A stretch of 64,000 nt of DNA, taken from the NCBI GenBank assembly GCA_023014335.1, contig JAECYW010000014.1, forward strand, positions 248,001-312,000, read 5' to 3'. The position numbers were made by a program, and so were the translations under genes. Every line of letters begins with the position of its first letter. Position 1 is the first letter of the stretch. This document shows positions 35,491 to 50,407 of the stretch, piece after piece. The notes below the pieces were generated by a model. The model had not been told where the DNA came from. It ran no database searches and saw nothing but the letters and a program-made list of their open reading frames with translations. The stretch comes from Galerina marginata (taxonomy: Eukaryota > Basidiomycota > Agaricomycetes > Agaricales > Galerinaceae).

Positions 35491-37340
35491 TAACTTTCTT
35501 TGTTCCATCGTGGTCGTTACAATCTTGTATTCTCACTACTTCGGACACAGTGAGAGGCAGACTGGTCCCTATGTGTAGGCATCGAATGTTGCGATGAACC
35601 AAAGATTTGAATATATATATTGGTACTGGTAGATTTGTGGACGAGTAACCGGCCTCTGGAGATGATGAGGACGTACAAAGAGATATCGATGGTGGTACGA
35701 GTCGAAGACCATTCAAGATGGACATCAACGCGTGAACGCGTGACGTCCAACTTGCCCTTTCTTTTGAACACCTTTGGCGCCTTGTCCACGACTGCAGCAG
35801 GGGCTCTTACGCCGACAAATTTATATAAAGCACCCTCTATGTGGAGAATATCGTCGTGGACGAAACCGTTAGTGGGAGTCACAAGTCCGGGTCGCCACCA
35901 ATGCCTGGTGCCAGTTCGATCTTGGCGGGTCAGTAACCGCCTGCGCATACATTACCACAAGCGCTACTTTTCCGCGAAAAGGCCGTAGTTTCTACCCCTG
36001 GGTACACCAACTCTGCTGTATCCATACATGAAGAGGGGAGGATCATCAGCGACTGCCGTTGCAGCATATTTAGATATGTGCATCTCCTGCTAACGCCCGC
36101 GTCCCCTTCAATGAACGGGCGAACACCTATCTTGCCTTCTTCCCTTGAGGAGGGAGTATTCTGGCTTCCTCTAACGCCGCTGCAGATCAAGTCTGCAACC
36201 CACAAGTCTGCAATTAACGCATAGAATTTCTCTAAACCTGTGTGCTAGTCGGGTTACGCAGAGCATTCCAGTACTTGCCGAAGGTGTCGTGTTGGGTGTG
36301 TGGATGGTTTGAATGGTCAAAATTTGTGTCTGGCCCTCCCAGTGTCATGCTTTTTGACGTTCGTCTTTCCTCTTTCACTATTATCTTTTTTCCTTTTTAC
36401 TATCATGGTGATCTTTCTATCAGCTCTCAATTCGAAGACCTCTGCAATAGCGATATGCGCGTCAGCGGAATGAATGAGGGGTATGTTTTTTCCCCAATTT
36501 TTCGTTCTTGTTCCATTTGCCTAGTTATGCCCAAGATTTGGTTTCCATGCGAAACTTTCGCTCTCTTTTTTGATTCTCGAGCTCCATTTTGCCGATTCTA
36601 GTCATAATTCCAGACACACCGCAAAACTCATCACCAACACCGAGCAACGGGTCGCTTCCTCCTCTGTCGTTCAACCTCAAAAACCTCTTTAATCTCTACA
36701 GTCACCCTACCCAATTAATCGATAGAAATGGATACGAAAATGCTATACGCCTTGTCTTGCCACCACATGACGGATCTATCTATCTACATCAAGGAACACG
36801 GCCGGTCGGCGTTGATATCCTCGATCTATCGAAGGATGGTGGTTCAACAAGAAGTGCTGTTAAAGCGATCTCATACAAGCTCTATGACACTTTGCGATGC
36901 GACCGCACGCGTACGCTTGCTGCGCGTTCACAAATAGATTCGCTATTTTTGAAGGTGGTTCTGTCATACGTTCGGGCAAGGGCGGCCAATCTCTGTCAGA
37001 CGCGCATGGTCTTCCAGTGGGTCGCGGACCGTCTGAGTTGAGGGAAACAAAATGGAGCGGTACGTACCGAGTTCCACCAGTACTCTCACCAACAATAATA
37101 TGTATTGACGCACTAAAGAATCAAGATACTTAGAGATTTGGCGAATGGAATGTTGGACCGAATAAGCACAGTGAGGAACAGACCCAAAAGATGCGGATGA
37201 CATTATGGATATTAAAAGGTCAACTTGTTTGTTCTCCCCACTAATCCCCTTTACTTATAACGTCATCCACCACTTGCGTTATATATCCCCAGCCAATCCC
37301 TCTTTACGTTTCTCCAGCATTCCTTCGCTATCGTCAAACG
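35491..37340. other. Long intergenic region
   Basis: About 1.85 kb with no supported gene. Plus frames at 35620-35988 and 36589-37041 show no domain. A TA-rich run is at about 35608-35620 and T-rich stretches occur near 36370-36400. Confidence 0.45.
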
Positions 37341-39179
37341 ATGCGTGTTAGAGCCGACCGTCTCCTGCTGGCTGGCGCTTTTCAAGCCGCTGTCGACGGT
37401 ATCTGGGCTACCAACCTGAACTCGACCGCGTCCGGCACTCCAAGTTTCAGGACATGCACCCACCTCCAGACGAGCCTCGGCTCCGACATCGTACAGTTTT
37501 CCGGCCCAGAGTATTTGAACGCTTCGACGAACGCTTGGAGTCTCTTCAACACGGAAAGCAGGCCGACCTGCATCGTGTTCCCCCGCCAGGCATCTCATGT
37601 GCAGGTCGCAATGACAGCCATCTTTCAAGATAAAGTCCATTATGCTGTGAAAGCGGGCGGGCACTCTGCGATGACGGGATGGAATACGTGAGCTGTCCGC
37701 TGATTCCAATCGCACATAAACACTTTGTTTGACGCCGCTTAGAGTCCAGGATGGCATCTTATTGGTGTTCTCTCACATGAAGAATATTTCGTATGATGCA
37801 TCAAAAGGTACCATTACCATACAACCCGGAATTCACTGGGACGAAGCTCTAGCCGCGCTTGAGCCACTCGGAGTGGCGCCATTGGGTGGGAGAATGAGGT
37901 ACATACTTTTCTTTTTCCTGTCATTTTAGCCTCTTAATGATATGGCGTAAACCCAGTGATGTTGGAACAGGACTGCTCCTCGGTGGAGGCTACAGTTTCA
38001 TTGGTGGGGAACACGGTTTTTCGTGCGATGCTTACGTGGAAGTGGATGTGGTTTTGGTCTCGGGCAAGTTGGTGACGGCTACGGCTAAAAACGAATACGC
38101 AGATCTATTTCGAGCGCTTAAAGGTGGCGCTAACCGCTTTGGGATCGTCACTCGATATGAGGTACAGGCTATCCACACCGGTACTAATTCTGATAAGAAT
38201 TGGTTTGGGGGAAACATCATAGTGCGTATAATTTACAGTATGAAGGCTTTTTAACTCGTTGAACCGGCGATAGTACCCGAACTCCTCTGCAGAAGCGCTT
38301 ATAATAGCTACACACAAGTTCACGTCAACTGTGAGTGACCCCAAGGCCAGTAAGCACCTTTCCACCGCCTATATCGAGAGTCGTTTGAAAGTAGATCAAA
38401 TTTAGTTCTCCTTACAACGATTGTAAACACCCCAAACGGCACCGAAATCATCGCTATACTTCAGCTGACACTGATCTACCACGGTACCTCTCTCCCTCCA
38501 AGCATTTTCGGCGACTTCCTATCGATTCCCGCTACATCTACCCAACTCTCACCGCTCAGCTACATCGACACGAATAGTCTTCTCGGATCCGGCGCTGCTC
38601 GTGGATTCGGACAAAGATTCGGCGCATCCGCTTTCAGTGGGCCTGTGGATCAGTACCTGAACGCGTTCAGAGTGTTCAACCAGTTCACGTTGGCTGTTCA
38701 GAGCACGATGTTTTTGACCGTGCTTGCGTTTACGCCGATTTTGCAGTCTCAGGTGTTGGCGGGACGGGCACGGGGTTCTAATATTTTTGACCCGCCGGCG
38801 CGAAGTTATGCTGCGGTACAGTTTGCGATTTCGACACAACCTGGCATTACTCAGTTGTCGCCTGAAGATGAGGCGGCTCACCAATCTGCATTAGCAAGGT
38901 GGGGACACGATGCTATCTAGTATCTATCCATGGACGTTGAAAACTAACGAACATGATAGCATTCCTCGCTCCCCGGGATTCCCCCTCTACATGAACGAAT
39001 CCAGTGAAAAACAGAAGGTTTTCGCAACATATACCAGATACGCCGAATTGAAGGAGACGTATGCGAAATATGATCCCACACGGTAATATTTCTCTCTTTT
39101 ACTGTGTCGATTTGCCACACCTCATTCATGTCGCTTTAGCTTCAATGTGCGGTTCACTGAAGGGCCCGTAGGTCTGTAG
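37341..39179 (+). CDS. FAD-linked oxidoreductase (FAD_binding_4/BBE type)
   Basis: A flavoprotein oxidase of the 6-hydroxynicotine oxidase/berberine-bridge-enzyme superfamily; fungal members often act in secondary metabolism or sugar oxidation. Seven exons: 37341-37687, 37743-37898, 37957-38221, 38274-38349, 38406-38898, 38960-39082, 39140-39179, giving 499 residues. The FAD domain shows RPTCIVFPRQASHVQVAM, then KAGGHSA with the histidine that usually binds FAD covalently. TGLLLGGGYSFIGGEHGFSCD and LFRALKGGANRFGIVTRYE follow. The C-terminus YDPTRFNVRFTEGPVGL is the BBE-type end. The second covalent Cys seen in some members is not at its usual place, so single attachment is likely. No strong signal peptide is seen. 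No biosynthetic cluster surrounds it. Confidence 0.9.
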
Positions 39180-39976
39180 ATCACCGCTCTGGGAAGATCA
39201 CGCTGGGTGTGCATGAATATATACACTTGTTGGCAGGACCTTGTCCAGAGATGTTCCATGCTGAAGGTTACCTGCTCTTGAGCTACTTCATGTGCGGGTT
39301 TAAAATAAAATAAAACTCTCTCATATTAGTTGAAGCACTTTCTGCACTTAGACTGAGGGCATTTACAGTCGAAATTACGCTTCGGAACATTGACCACATA
39401 TCCTCGAACTCAAATTTTATTCATTTCTTACAAGGAAGAGCTCGATGGAGGCCATAGCACTGGCAGAGAAGGGGCCCAGATAATCAGGAAACGACCAGGT
39501 CAGTTTATATTTAGAAACGGCGGAGGATCTTATCTTATCGTAGCGTGGGACTGATGACAAGCAGCCCTTGCAATGTTGAACGAGTTCTCCTCTGTTTTCT
39601 ACTCCTTTGTCGAACCATCATCGTCGCGTCTTCTGGATCACTAATACCTCGCTTACAACTGAGTAAAATTAACTAAAAAAGCTTACCCACAACCCGGAAA
39701 ACGCTGACCCGATTGTCTCATGCAGCTCCATCAGATTCGCGTTCCTAGACCTGAATGCGCTTTGCTTTTCATGGCTGGCCTCGATCACGACTCGGTGTTT
39801 CGGAAGGAAACAGCCCGAGATGAATTAGGGCGGTTGGGCGGTAAAAGCTGGTTTATAATCACCCGGTTTCGATCGCGAGCTTATAATCCAGCTCGATAAG
39901 AAAGTCATCTTTGAGCTCTCGCCGACTCGTGCATGCGATAAAGTTCTCCTCGCGTACTCTCTTCAAAAAATTCAAG
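39180..39976. other. Intergenic region
   Basis: No supported gene. It holds the 3' UTR of the oxidase and the promoter of the DUF3533 gene. Confidence 0.5.
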
Positions 39977-42439
39977 ATGAACAACTATCTAATTGGTGAC
40001 TCGACAACGTTCAACTCGAAACGGCACGTATCTGTCAGCACGGACGAAGCGTCGCCTACGACGACGTACAACGACGACTTGCACACCCATGGGTCCCCGC
40101 TGGCCGCTACGGAAAGCACCGCCAACACCAACGCCAACGCGTCTCCTCTATCCAAATACAACGACTCGAATCACGGCAAATCAGCGCGTAAAATCGCCCA
40201 TACGCGGTCGTATCACGACCACGAACACGAACACGAACACGACGCCGCCCCGCCCCACTCCCCGCCGCCGCCGCCCGAGCCATACTCGAACTGTTACTTC
40301 AAGAAAGGAGACCCCGCTCTCAAAAGAGCGCGGAACTTGTATCTGAAGATATACTTCTCCGGGCTTTTTTTGGTCATTCTCACTATATTCGCCGTGTTCC
40401 CCATATACTGGGGCTCGCTGTGGAAGATCCCTGCGCACCCGCTGCAGGGATGGATCGTGGTACGTTGTTCGTTCTACTTTTTTCGTGACGGTCTAAGACT
40501 GAATGTCGCGTCTTTTCGCTTTTGCTTTTTTTTTTTCATCCAGGACTTTGATGGCGGCGATGTGGGACAGACGATCGTGCGGAGCCTGACGTCGGGCACG
40601 GGGAGGATTATCAAGTGGGAAGTCGTACCTTCCACTCGGTTTCCTGGAGGTGCAGTGGATGTGATTCGGGCGGTGGAGGATAATCTAGCTTGGGTCGCTG
40701 TGACGAGTGAGTTGAACCCAAACCAAGCTATTCGTTATTTCTGACTGTTTTCCCCTTTTTTTTGGTACTTCGACTAGTTAATGAAGGGACCTCGCTTCGC
40801 CTGGAGGCAGCATCTGCCGTCCCGGATCCGGGGTATAACGGCTCGCAGGCTATCACAGCGTACGGCGTGGAAGCGCGAAACGAGAACGCCTAGTAAGCTC
40901 CTTACCCAGCAACTGTTCTCCTCGAGGGCACTGATTATGAATTCATACAACCCAGCCGCGTCTTTATCCGTCCCTACGTAGGCACCCTCCCCTTCCTCTA
41001 AACCAAGATGGATTTCTGGGTTGACTCTAACTCTGGTTCCTCATTTTATTATTAGGTCCAAACATCGCTCGACGCGATCCAATTCAACTTCGCCACGCAA
41101 TACGCGACTCGGCTGGCTTCCTCGCCCGGTATTGCGAATTTGCTGGCGACGTCGCCGCAGACAGTGGTTAGTCCGGTGTCGTATACGATCGTGAATCTTA
41201 TTCCGTTCAGTCAGCCTGTGTACGTTCATTTCTTCTTGAGTTGGTATTTGAGGGCTAAATTTTATGCCGTGATTATATAGAGCGAGTGCGGTAGTTTTCG
41301 TCGGGCTTATTTACCTCCTGATCTTGTCGTTCTTCGTCGTCGTGCGTACTACTTCGATTTTCGAGCTTCTGTTCATGCATGTCGGCTGACACCTCGACTG
41401 TTTAATTAAAGATGATCGCGTACAACGCCCGCCAAGTCTCAGGGCTCAACAACCTGCTCAACCTCAGAGCGCTCGTCACCGTCCGGCTGCTGTCTTCTTG
41501 TGTTGGGTATTTTTTCTTGTCGGTGAGTTGCTTGTTTCCTTTATTTCCCTTTCCTTTCCTTCCCCCTTCTTTTCCCCATCTCCCCTTCCGTCCCGCCTGC
41601 TCTATTTCTGTTTCTGCCTCTGCTTTGTGTGCTTAGATCCTGACCTTTTTTTGTTTTTCTTTTTGAAGCTTTTTTATTCATTGCTCAATCTCGCTTTTAA
41701 CCTGGACCTGACCAAGAAGTAGGCATCTTCTTTCTTTTTTTATTGAATCACAGGAATGCGTGATAGATGCTGATTTCACTCGTATAGATATGGGCATGCG
41801 GGGTTTATGATTTTTTGGATGTTGAATTGGATCGGGATGCTCGCTGTGTACGTCAATATCGCAATTCCCTTTTTTCTTTTTTTGTTACAGCCTATTCATC
41901 CCGTCCTTTTATTCTCTTTTCTTCTAGAGGACTCGCGCTAGAGTCTCTGATCACCCTTCTCACCCCGCAGTATATCCCGTTCTTCATGATCCTGTGGATC
42001 ATCGGTGCGTGCTCTCCCTCCCCTCCTCCTGATCTCAGTTCCTTCTAACCCCATTATTCTACAAGCCAACGTCTCAGTATGCGTATTCCCCATTCAGATC
42101 CTCCCACGGATCTTTCACTACGGGTACGCGGCGCCCTTTTATAATATTTCGAGCTCGACGCGGTCCATTGCGTTTGGGACGAAGAATACGCGTGAGTGAC
42201 TCCTTCTTTTATCTCTATGGTTGTGAGTCGTCACGTAAGCTCACCTATGTCTACGCGTAGTGGGCTTGAACTTTGGCGTTTTGTTTGCGTGGGTGCTCGT
42301 TTCGTGTTTGACGCTGCCTGCGATTCAGTGGTTCGTGCGGCGGAGGGAGAGGATGGCTGCTGCTCCTCCCAGACCAGGACCAGGATCAGGTCTGGAAGCT
42401 GGATTTGAGTCTGGCATTCACGAGAAGCAGGGGGCTTGA
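39977..42439 (+). CDS. DUF3533 (SNG1-like) multipass membrane protein
   Basis: Related to yeast Sng1 (nitrosoguanidine resistance) and the YhgE/Pip-type N-terminal fold. Twelve exons: 39977-40459, 40544-40706, 40778-40892, 40956-40977, 41056-41219, 41281-41341, 41412-41522, 41669-41718, 41788-41847, 41928-42004, 42066-42191, 42261-42439, giving 536 residues. The cytosolic N-terminus is low-complexity with a His/Glu run (HDHEHEHEHD) and a proline run. One membrane span (IYFSGLFLVILTIFAVFPIYW) precedes the extracytosolic domain with the family motif DFDGGDVGQTIVRSLT. The C-terminal half has five or six spans. Introns 4, 7 and 9-11 are pyrimidine-rich. Export or lipid-stress roles are suggested for the family only. 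Confidence 0.88.
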
Positions 42440-44010
42440 GGTGTAAATTGGAGGTTGCGAGCCTGAAGAGTTTGTATCGATGGCCATTGGCGGTTGTATT
42501 TTTGTTTCCGTGACCTAGGTTTAACCAATTCGTGCATGGGGGGTGGGTGTAGATGTATGATTTAGATATCCGAAACCTGGTTTTTTATATCCTTATTGTA
42601 TTATCCTTATTGTATCCCATTTTTCTTCTGGTATTTTCGTGCTTCTACTTTGGATAGTCTCCTTCAAGTGGCTTGTGAATTGAATTAAAAAATACCACGG
42701 CGTTGAGGCGTGAATGTCAGAAATAATAACGCTATGAGACTGGACGAATAATACTACGCATGTTATCTTACGGTCAAGTCCGCTCTACTCCGTTCAGGAT
42801 CAGAACTAATTATTAAATAACTTCTTTCATTTGAACGATGAGAAACTGCAAGTTATAAGTTCTCGCACTCCCAAGGACGTCGATCCGGCATCAGGACAAG
42901 ATGGCCATGGCAAGGTTCAAAGAGCAGATCTAGACGGAAAGTCCATGGCGTGCGACTGGCCCGGGAGTCGGCTACAAGTTGGCATTGTATGCAAACTCCT
43001 TCTTTCTTTACGGTGAGTTTAAGTAAAGCGTCCAAGGAAATATTCAGCACCTTTCCATCTGGCAGTGGCTGTCAATGAGGGATGTCCGCACCGTGACTCG
43101 TCTGCCAGTCTATATTAAAGCGGCGACCTGCCTGGACCTGCCCAGTCCAATTTAATGAGCACGCTACTACCCATAGGCAAGACTCAAGAGCGAGTTGATG
43201 TTGAATTAATAAATTAAATCTGCCAATCCAAAGGCAAAATGCTCACAATTATCAGGATTGCAGTAATACTGTAAATCAGGTCTTTTAAATTCTAGGACCT
43301 TTCATACTACTTATAGACAACCGGCGTTTCTTTTGGCCGGGTTATTTACTATTAACTAACTGTACTTGCCAGAAGTACAGTTCAGACTTCAGAAGCCGAA
43401 TAAGTAGCAGAAGACATTCGGAGGCGACTCGGATCCGGATTCAGAGACCGAGCAACTTGAACTTGCCAGTGATTCTATCATAGAATACTACGTGGATTTT
43501 CGGCTGAAGCAGTCCAGCATTGAACAATAACCACGCTGTAGACTCGACTCTACTCGAAGCAACATTGAATAATATTAATACCACAGAAGATTCTGCTGAA
43601 TTATTATCACCACGGCCGTTTACTCAAGTAGTTCAGTCCGCTCCTTAAATAAAATAACTCCAAGGGTCTATTAAATATTTTTGGACAACACAATGGATAT
43701 GGATGGATTCTATTGATCATGTACATGGATATGGATGCGAGAGTATGCGAAAAAAACAACGAAAGCGAATTGATAACTGGCAGACAGAACGTGGGGAGGG
43801 ATGCATATGCATATGCTAAAGTGAGATGAAAGGACGAATGCAAAATTAGACTGGATTACTCGAAGAATTATCCTGATCGCAGAACCGCACTCGGTCTCCT
43901 CTCCACCTTGCAGCCATGGGATGGGAGGGGAGGCCCGTAACTTGGACCTTGACCCGGGGCGGAACCTCGAGGTTCGGCCAAGTATCTGCAATTATATGTA
44001 ATTATAACTG
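42440..44010. other. Long intergenic region
   Basis: About 1.57 kb, AT-rich, between convergent genes. No gene is supported. Short similar blocks (cattgaacaataaccac near 43515 and cattgaataatattaataccac near 43563) hint at local duplication. Confidence 0.45.
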
Positions 44011-44771
44011 TCACAGGTTGAACTGGGCGATGTGCCGCATGACGAGGAAGGACGTGAGGATTTCTTCAAATTCAAGATGGGGTGCCGTTAGCACGATGAG
44101 AGTGAGAAGAATGAAAAAGTGTAACTCACCGGAAACGAGATGTGCGAAGGGCTCGTATATAACGAGGTTGTTCCCCGATACGTCGTACGTCCGCACGTGG
44201 GGTGGTTTGAGGTCGTAGTGTGCCACCAAGCCGTTGTCGGCAGTCGTACACTATGATTTGAAATGGGTGGTCAATATTAATGGGGACTCGTTGGAAAGAA
44301 GACAAGACAACTCACCGACCACTCCTGACCAGCAAACACCCGGAACCCCCACTTGTATTCCCTCCCATCAGACCCCATAAATTTCCGCGACAAGGATCTG
44401 AGACGAAATGAGCAGGCGAAATTAACAGCAGACAGCAACAAGCAAAGCGAACAAACTCACGTCCCAAAAAACGCCGTCTTCTTCAAATACCGCGCCATAG
44501 GAATCGTGCACTGAAACGGCGCCTTGAAGAACGACACAGTGCCCAGCGTCTCGTCGGGCTGGAAATCGAGGTGAACGACCGCGTCTCTGACCAGGGGCAG
44601 CGTGCTGCGGTACCGCGACGCGCGGTGGTTCATCTCGTAGATTTTAGTCGTCGTTTGCCCAGGTGCACGGACGACGTGGAAGAACCGCCGGTCGTACATG
44701 TCGTCGAAGTCTGAATTGGTTATTTGACCGGTGCGGTCCTCTAGAGTCAGCGGGAGAGGGCGTTTCATCAT
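44011..44771 (-). CDS. DUF6593 domain protein
   Basis: A small protein of a family widespread in Agaricomycetes, with no known function. Four exons on the minus strand: 44771-44461, 44397-44316, 44250-44130, 44063-44011, giving 188 residues. The start at 44771 (MMKRPLPLTLEDRTG) is the first ATG of the frame; upstream is only a non-ATG extension. Family landmarks are TTTKIYEMNHR, VVHLDFQPDETLGTVSF, RKFMGSDGREYKWGFRVF, GQEWSCTTADN and EILTSFLVMRHIAQ. The fold is probably a beta barrel resembling tubby/LURAP-type domains (inference). A TATATAAG-type sequence lies about 150 bp upstream (near 44920). Confidence 0.88.
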
Positions 44772-46762
44772 CTTGGCTTGAGCGACGTTGTAAGTGGAGA
44801 GGGTAAGGGTAAGGAAAGGGTAAAGCCAAAGCCAGCACTGGCAGTTCGACAAGGACGAGAGAGCGGTTGGTGTGAGAGTGAGAGCGGGTAGGATCGAAGA
44901 AGCTGCGCTGAGAGGTCGGTTATATAAGAACGGCTCGGGCTCTAAGCGGGCTGCTCGCGAGAGAAATTCGCGGCGCGGAAAAAGACCAAACTTTTTTCTT
45001 TCTTTTCCGTCGAAACAGGAAACCGAAAGTACAGTGGGGCAACCCAGCAGTGCGGGACCAGCTCAAATTAGAGTTATATATATATGGCACCGCCCTTGGC
45101 CTTGGGTGGGTTGGGCGATCGGATCTGGGCTGTCAAACAATGTAAGCGTGGCTAAGAATAAAAAGAGACAATGTAGGTCGGCTACTGGTACCACAGCAGT
45201 TCGCAAGCGTTCGACGTGCCAGAGCGTCGGTCTGACGCAATCAATTCGAATTCGAAGCTAGGAATGAGATAAGGCGACATAGAGGGGTGCACGCGAGATA
45301 AGCGTAGTAAGCCCCCTTGGTCAGCGACCGACGCTTACTAGTGATTACACAGGGAGGGGCGTCCTCGTATGTATTTGGAAACGGAAGCATCTGTAGATAT
45401 GAATATATATGGGGCAACTTCCTTTAAAATCAAGATCAGGCACTTACCGCCATTCAATGATGGGATGAGGTCAGGTGCCCTGGACGCGTCCGCCTTCGCA
45501 TTCAAAGTCCTCTCCCTCTGACTGAAGGTATTCACGCCACAGGCGAGACTGTTATCACAGTCATGCCAGGTAGTATTCGCCGCTTGTTTCGAATTGGACT
45601 TTTCAGCTACAGTGACCACGCAGCGGAGCGGTTGGCGAGCCAAGCGCCTGTAGCCAAGTATCATAGGACATGCCAGTGTTTCGAAACATCAGTTCGATTC
45701 CGGCATCGTAGCTATATTTGACAGCGGCCCAACACGGTGAGCGGGGCGCGGTCCAGACCCAGAAAGACCCACGAAACCTTCGGCGCATTCAATTAGCCAA
45801 AACACGACGCATTCCGTACTTGAAAAAGAGGGTGCGTGCGGTACGGGGTCCACGCGCTCCGACGTGTACCGCACCGTATAGAAGCTAAAATTCCGGACGC
45901 TGGACAACTGGACATTGACAGTCGTGGCCGTGGTGGACGACGGGAAGGGAAGCCTGATTCCGTATACATACCAAGCAAAAAAAAGCGCGGGGATGACTGC
46001 GGAGGTAATCATTATTTCCGCTTGGTGTCTGCAGAGGTTCGCGGGAGGCATCCTAGGAGGATAATTATAACCGCCCTGGCGCGAGATCGAATTCGAGTGA
46101 CGTACCCGATCCATGTCTTCAGACTTCAAAGTTCAGGGCGACCCACACACACGCCCTTGTGATCATGTTCACCTGCCGACAACATCGCTCCCCATGCCAT
46201 GCCAACTTTCCCCAATATGTCGGCTGCCATTGGCACCTGATGTCAGCAGAAGGAGAATTTTGTGAAAGATTCAAAGAAGAACCTGTAGGAAGTGGCCAAT
46301 AGCAGTTATGACTTATCTTATCTTATCGAAGAGAATGAAAGAAGGGAATAACGCTGAAAGGTAAACAGCTCGCGATTCTTGAAACTCGAAGGACTTGAGC
46401 ACGGTTGTACTTTGTCGGTCAAGAAACATGTTCCGACTGATATCCCTTCTCCTCTCGCTTATGTGGCGCTTGACATGGTCCGGAGGAAGAGTATAGCGAA
46501 AAACCGCATCGATATCAATTGCAAGCATCGCACGTCATGGAACCTTTGAATTCTATTAGTATTAGGCGTCGAGCACATCATCCAATTGCAGCCTTTTTGC
46601 TTTTAACATCAACATCGTACTAAATCAGGCGTCCACTGCATTTATGTTACACCAGTCAGTCCACCCGCGCAACCCAAGAATAAGCATGCGACTCAACAAA
46701 TATAGGGTAGAACGTGGCCGAGGGGGGTCACGCGCACGCGCCCTAGCGCTCTAGATTTGATT
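44772..46762. other. Intergenic region, possible unrecognised gene
   Basis: About 2 kb. Minus frames at 45689-46129 and 45338-45664 have one hydrophobic segment (ITSAVIPALFFAWYVYG) and some Ser/Thr-rich beta-like stretches, so a spliced membrane or secreted protein is possible. I could not assemble a model with a sensible start and end. TA-rich runs lie at 45073-45084 and about 45400. Confidence 0.35.
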
Positions 46763-49278
<2,516 letters not shown>

Positions 49279-49502
49279 CGTGATCGACAGTGAGAGGAAT
49301 TATTTTAATATTTATTTATTTTGCAATTGCCCTGTTCGGGGTGCTGACAGTTTGGCTCTCACGCTCTATGATTATTCGACCTCCCGTATTTTTTTAGTTT
49401 GGTTAGGTTTGGTTTTCAATCCACTCAGAGAAAAGTCAGAAGGCCTTGGATCAACCTTGGATAGTGGAAGCACGAAGATACCAAAAGAAAATAGCTCTAT
49501 TG
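49279..49502. other. Spacer between RVB1 and the PPR relic
   Basis: Upstream region of RVB1; nothing else is seen. Confidence 0.4.
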
Positions 49503-50105
49503 GAAGCTCGACCCCAAGACATACCAAAATTTTGCTCCATGCTTTTTTTCGACAAAAAGACAAACAAAAAGACTACTCAAGTGCCTTCAAGTTGGCCGTC
49601 ATTGACAGCTTTCTCCTGTACAAAGTCCCATTAGGCCGCAGAACCTCCCACTCGGTTATGAAACTCGTCGTTCTTTGCATCTAGCACGAGGTTTAGGCGG
49701 ACCGGTTCCTCGGAGTGGCGCACGATAATGTCGAGCTGTGTGCCTCTGGTGAACCACCTGCTCGTCGTTGTTTCGCGGAGCAAGTTCAACGTTGCTGAAC
49801 CGATTGATTTACCCGGTGACCTGAAGGAAAACATGGGACGATTTAAGGTCTCGGGCCCGACGCTGTTGGTGATGGAACACAAGTATCCAGGATTTCCACT
49901 ACGAACTGGCCCCGCTTAAACGCATTCTGCATCGTACTATCCTGGCTGAGGGAGGACCCTTGTATGTCAGAAGGGAAAGTAGTACTGCCCACTCTTTCGG
50001 CCAAAGCTGAGATGCTCAAGTCACGACAGCAATTATCCCCTCTCGAGTCTCTGCCTGCCGATGTTATATCTATTGTAAGGCCGTAATATTCTTCAGATCG
50101 TAAAT
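49503..50105 (+). pseudogene. Decayed partial copy of the PPR gene (3' part)
   Basis: Matches 27383-27420 and then about 27553-28135 of the PPR gene, with the middle part missing. Shared blocks include ctcgaccccaagac, tacaaagtcccattag, gcggagcaagttcaac, gatggaacacaagtat, c-aaacgcattctgca, atgtcagaagggaaagt and gctgagatgctcaagtcac. Similarity runs past the stop codon into the 3' flank (gttatatctatt). The copy has several frameshifts and internal deletions, and its start is missing. It lies in the same orientation about 21 kb from its parent and just behind RVB1. No function is expected. Confidence 0.88.
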
Positions 50106-50407
50106 TCAAATTGACAGTTATCACAGTGTGCTGTGAAGACGCTGTGAAGGTGAACGGAATATGCCTCTTCTAATCACGTTTGCCACGAAAATCCTGTGCA
50201 ATTACGCCTTGTGTCAACAGGAAACGACGGGGCGATGCACTAGCCTGAGCCATGCTCTATCCTGCACCGGTTTTTAATTTGCAAGTCTTCGTTTTGGGTA
50301 TTCATTGCGCCTCATGTTCACAATGTGTATAAAGATGCCACAAGGAACTCCTCGACTGTTGTAACTCCCCCTTCTGTAGAACCCCATAGCATTCTTCCCT
50401 TCCAAAA
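50106..50407. other. Spacer
   Basis: No gene seen; promoter region of the next gene. Confidence 0.4.
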
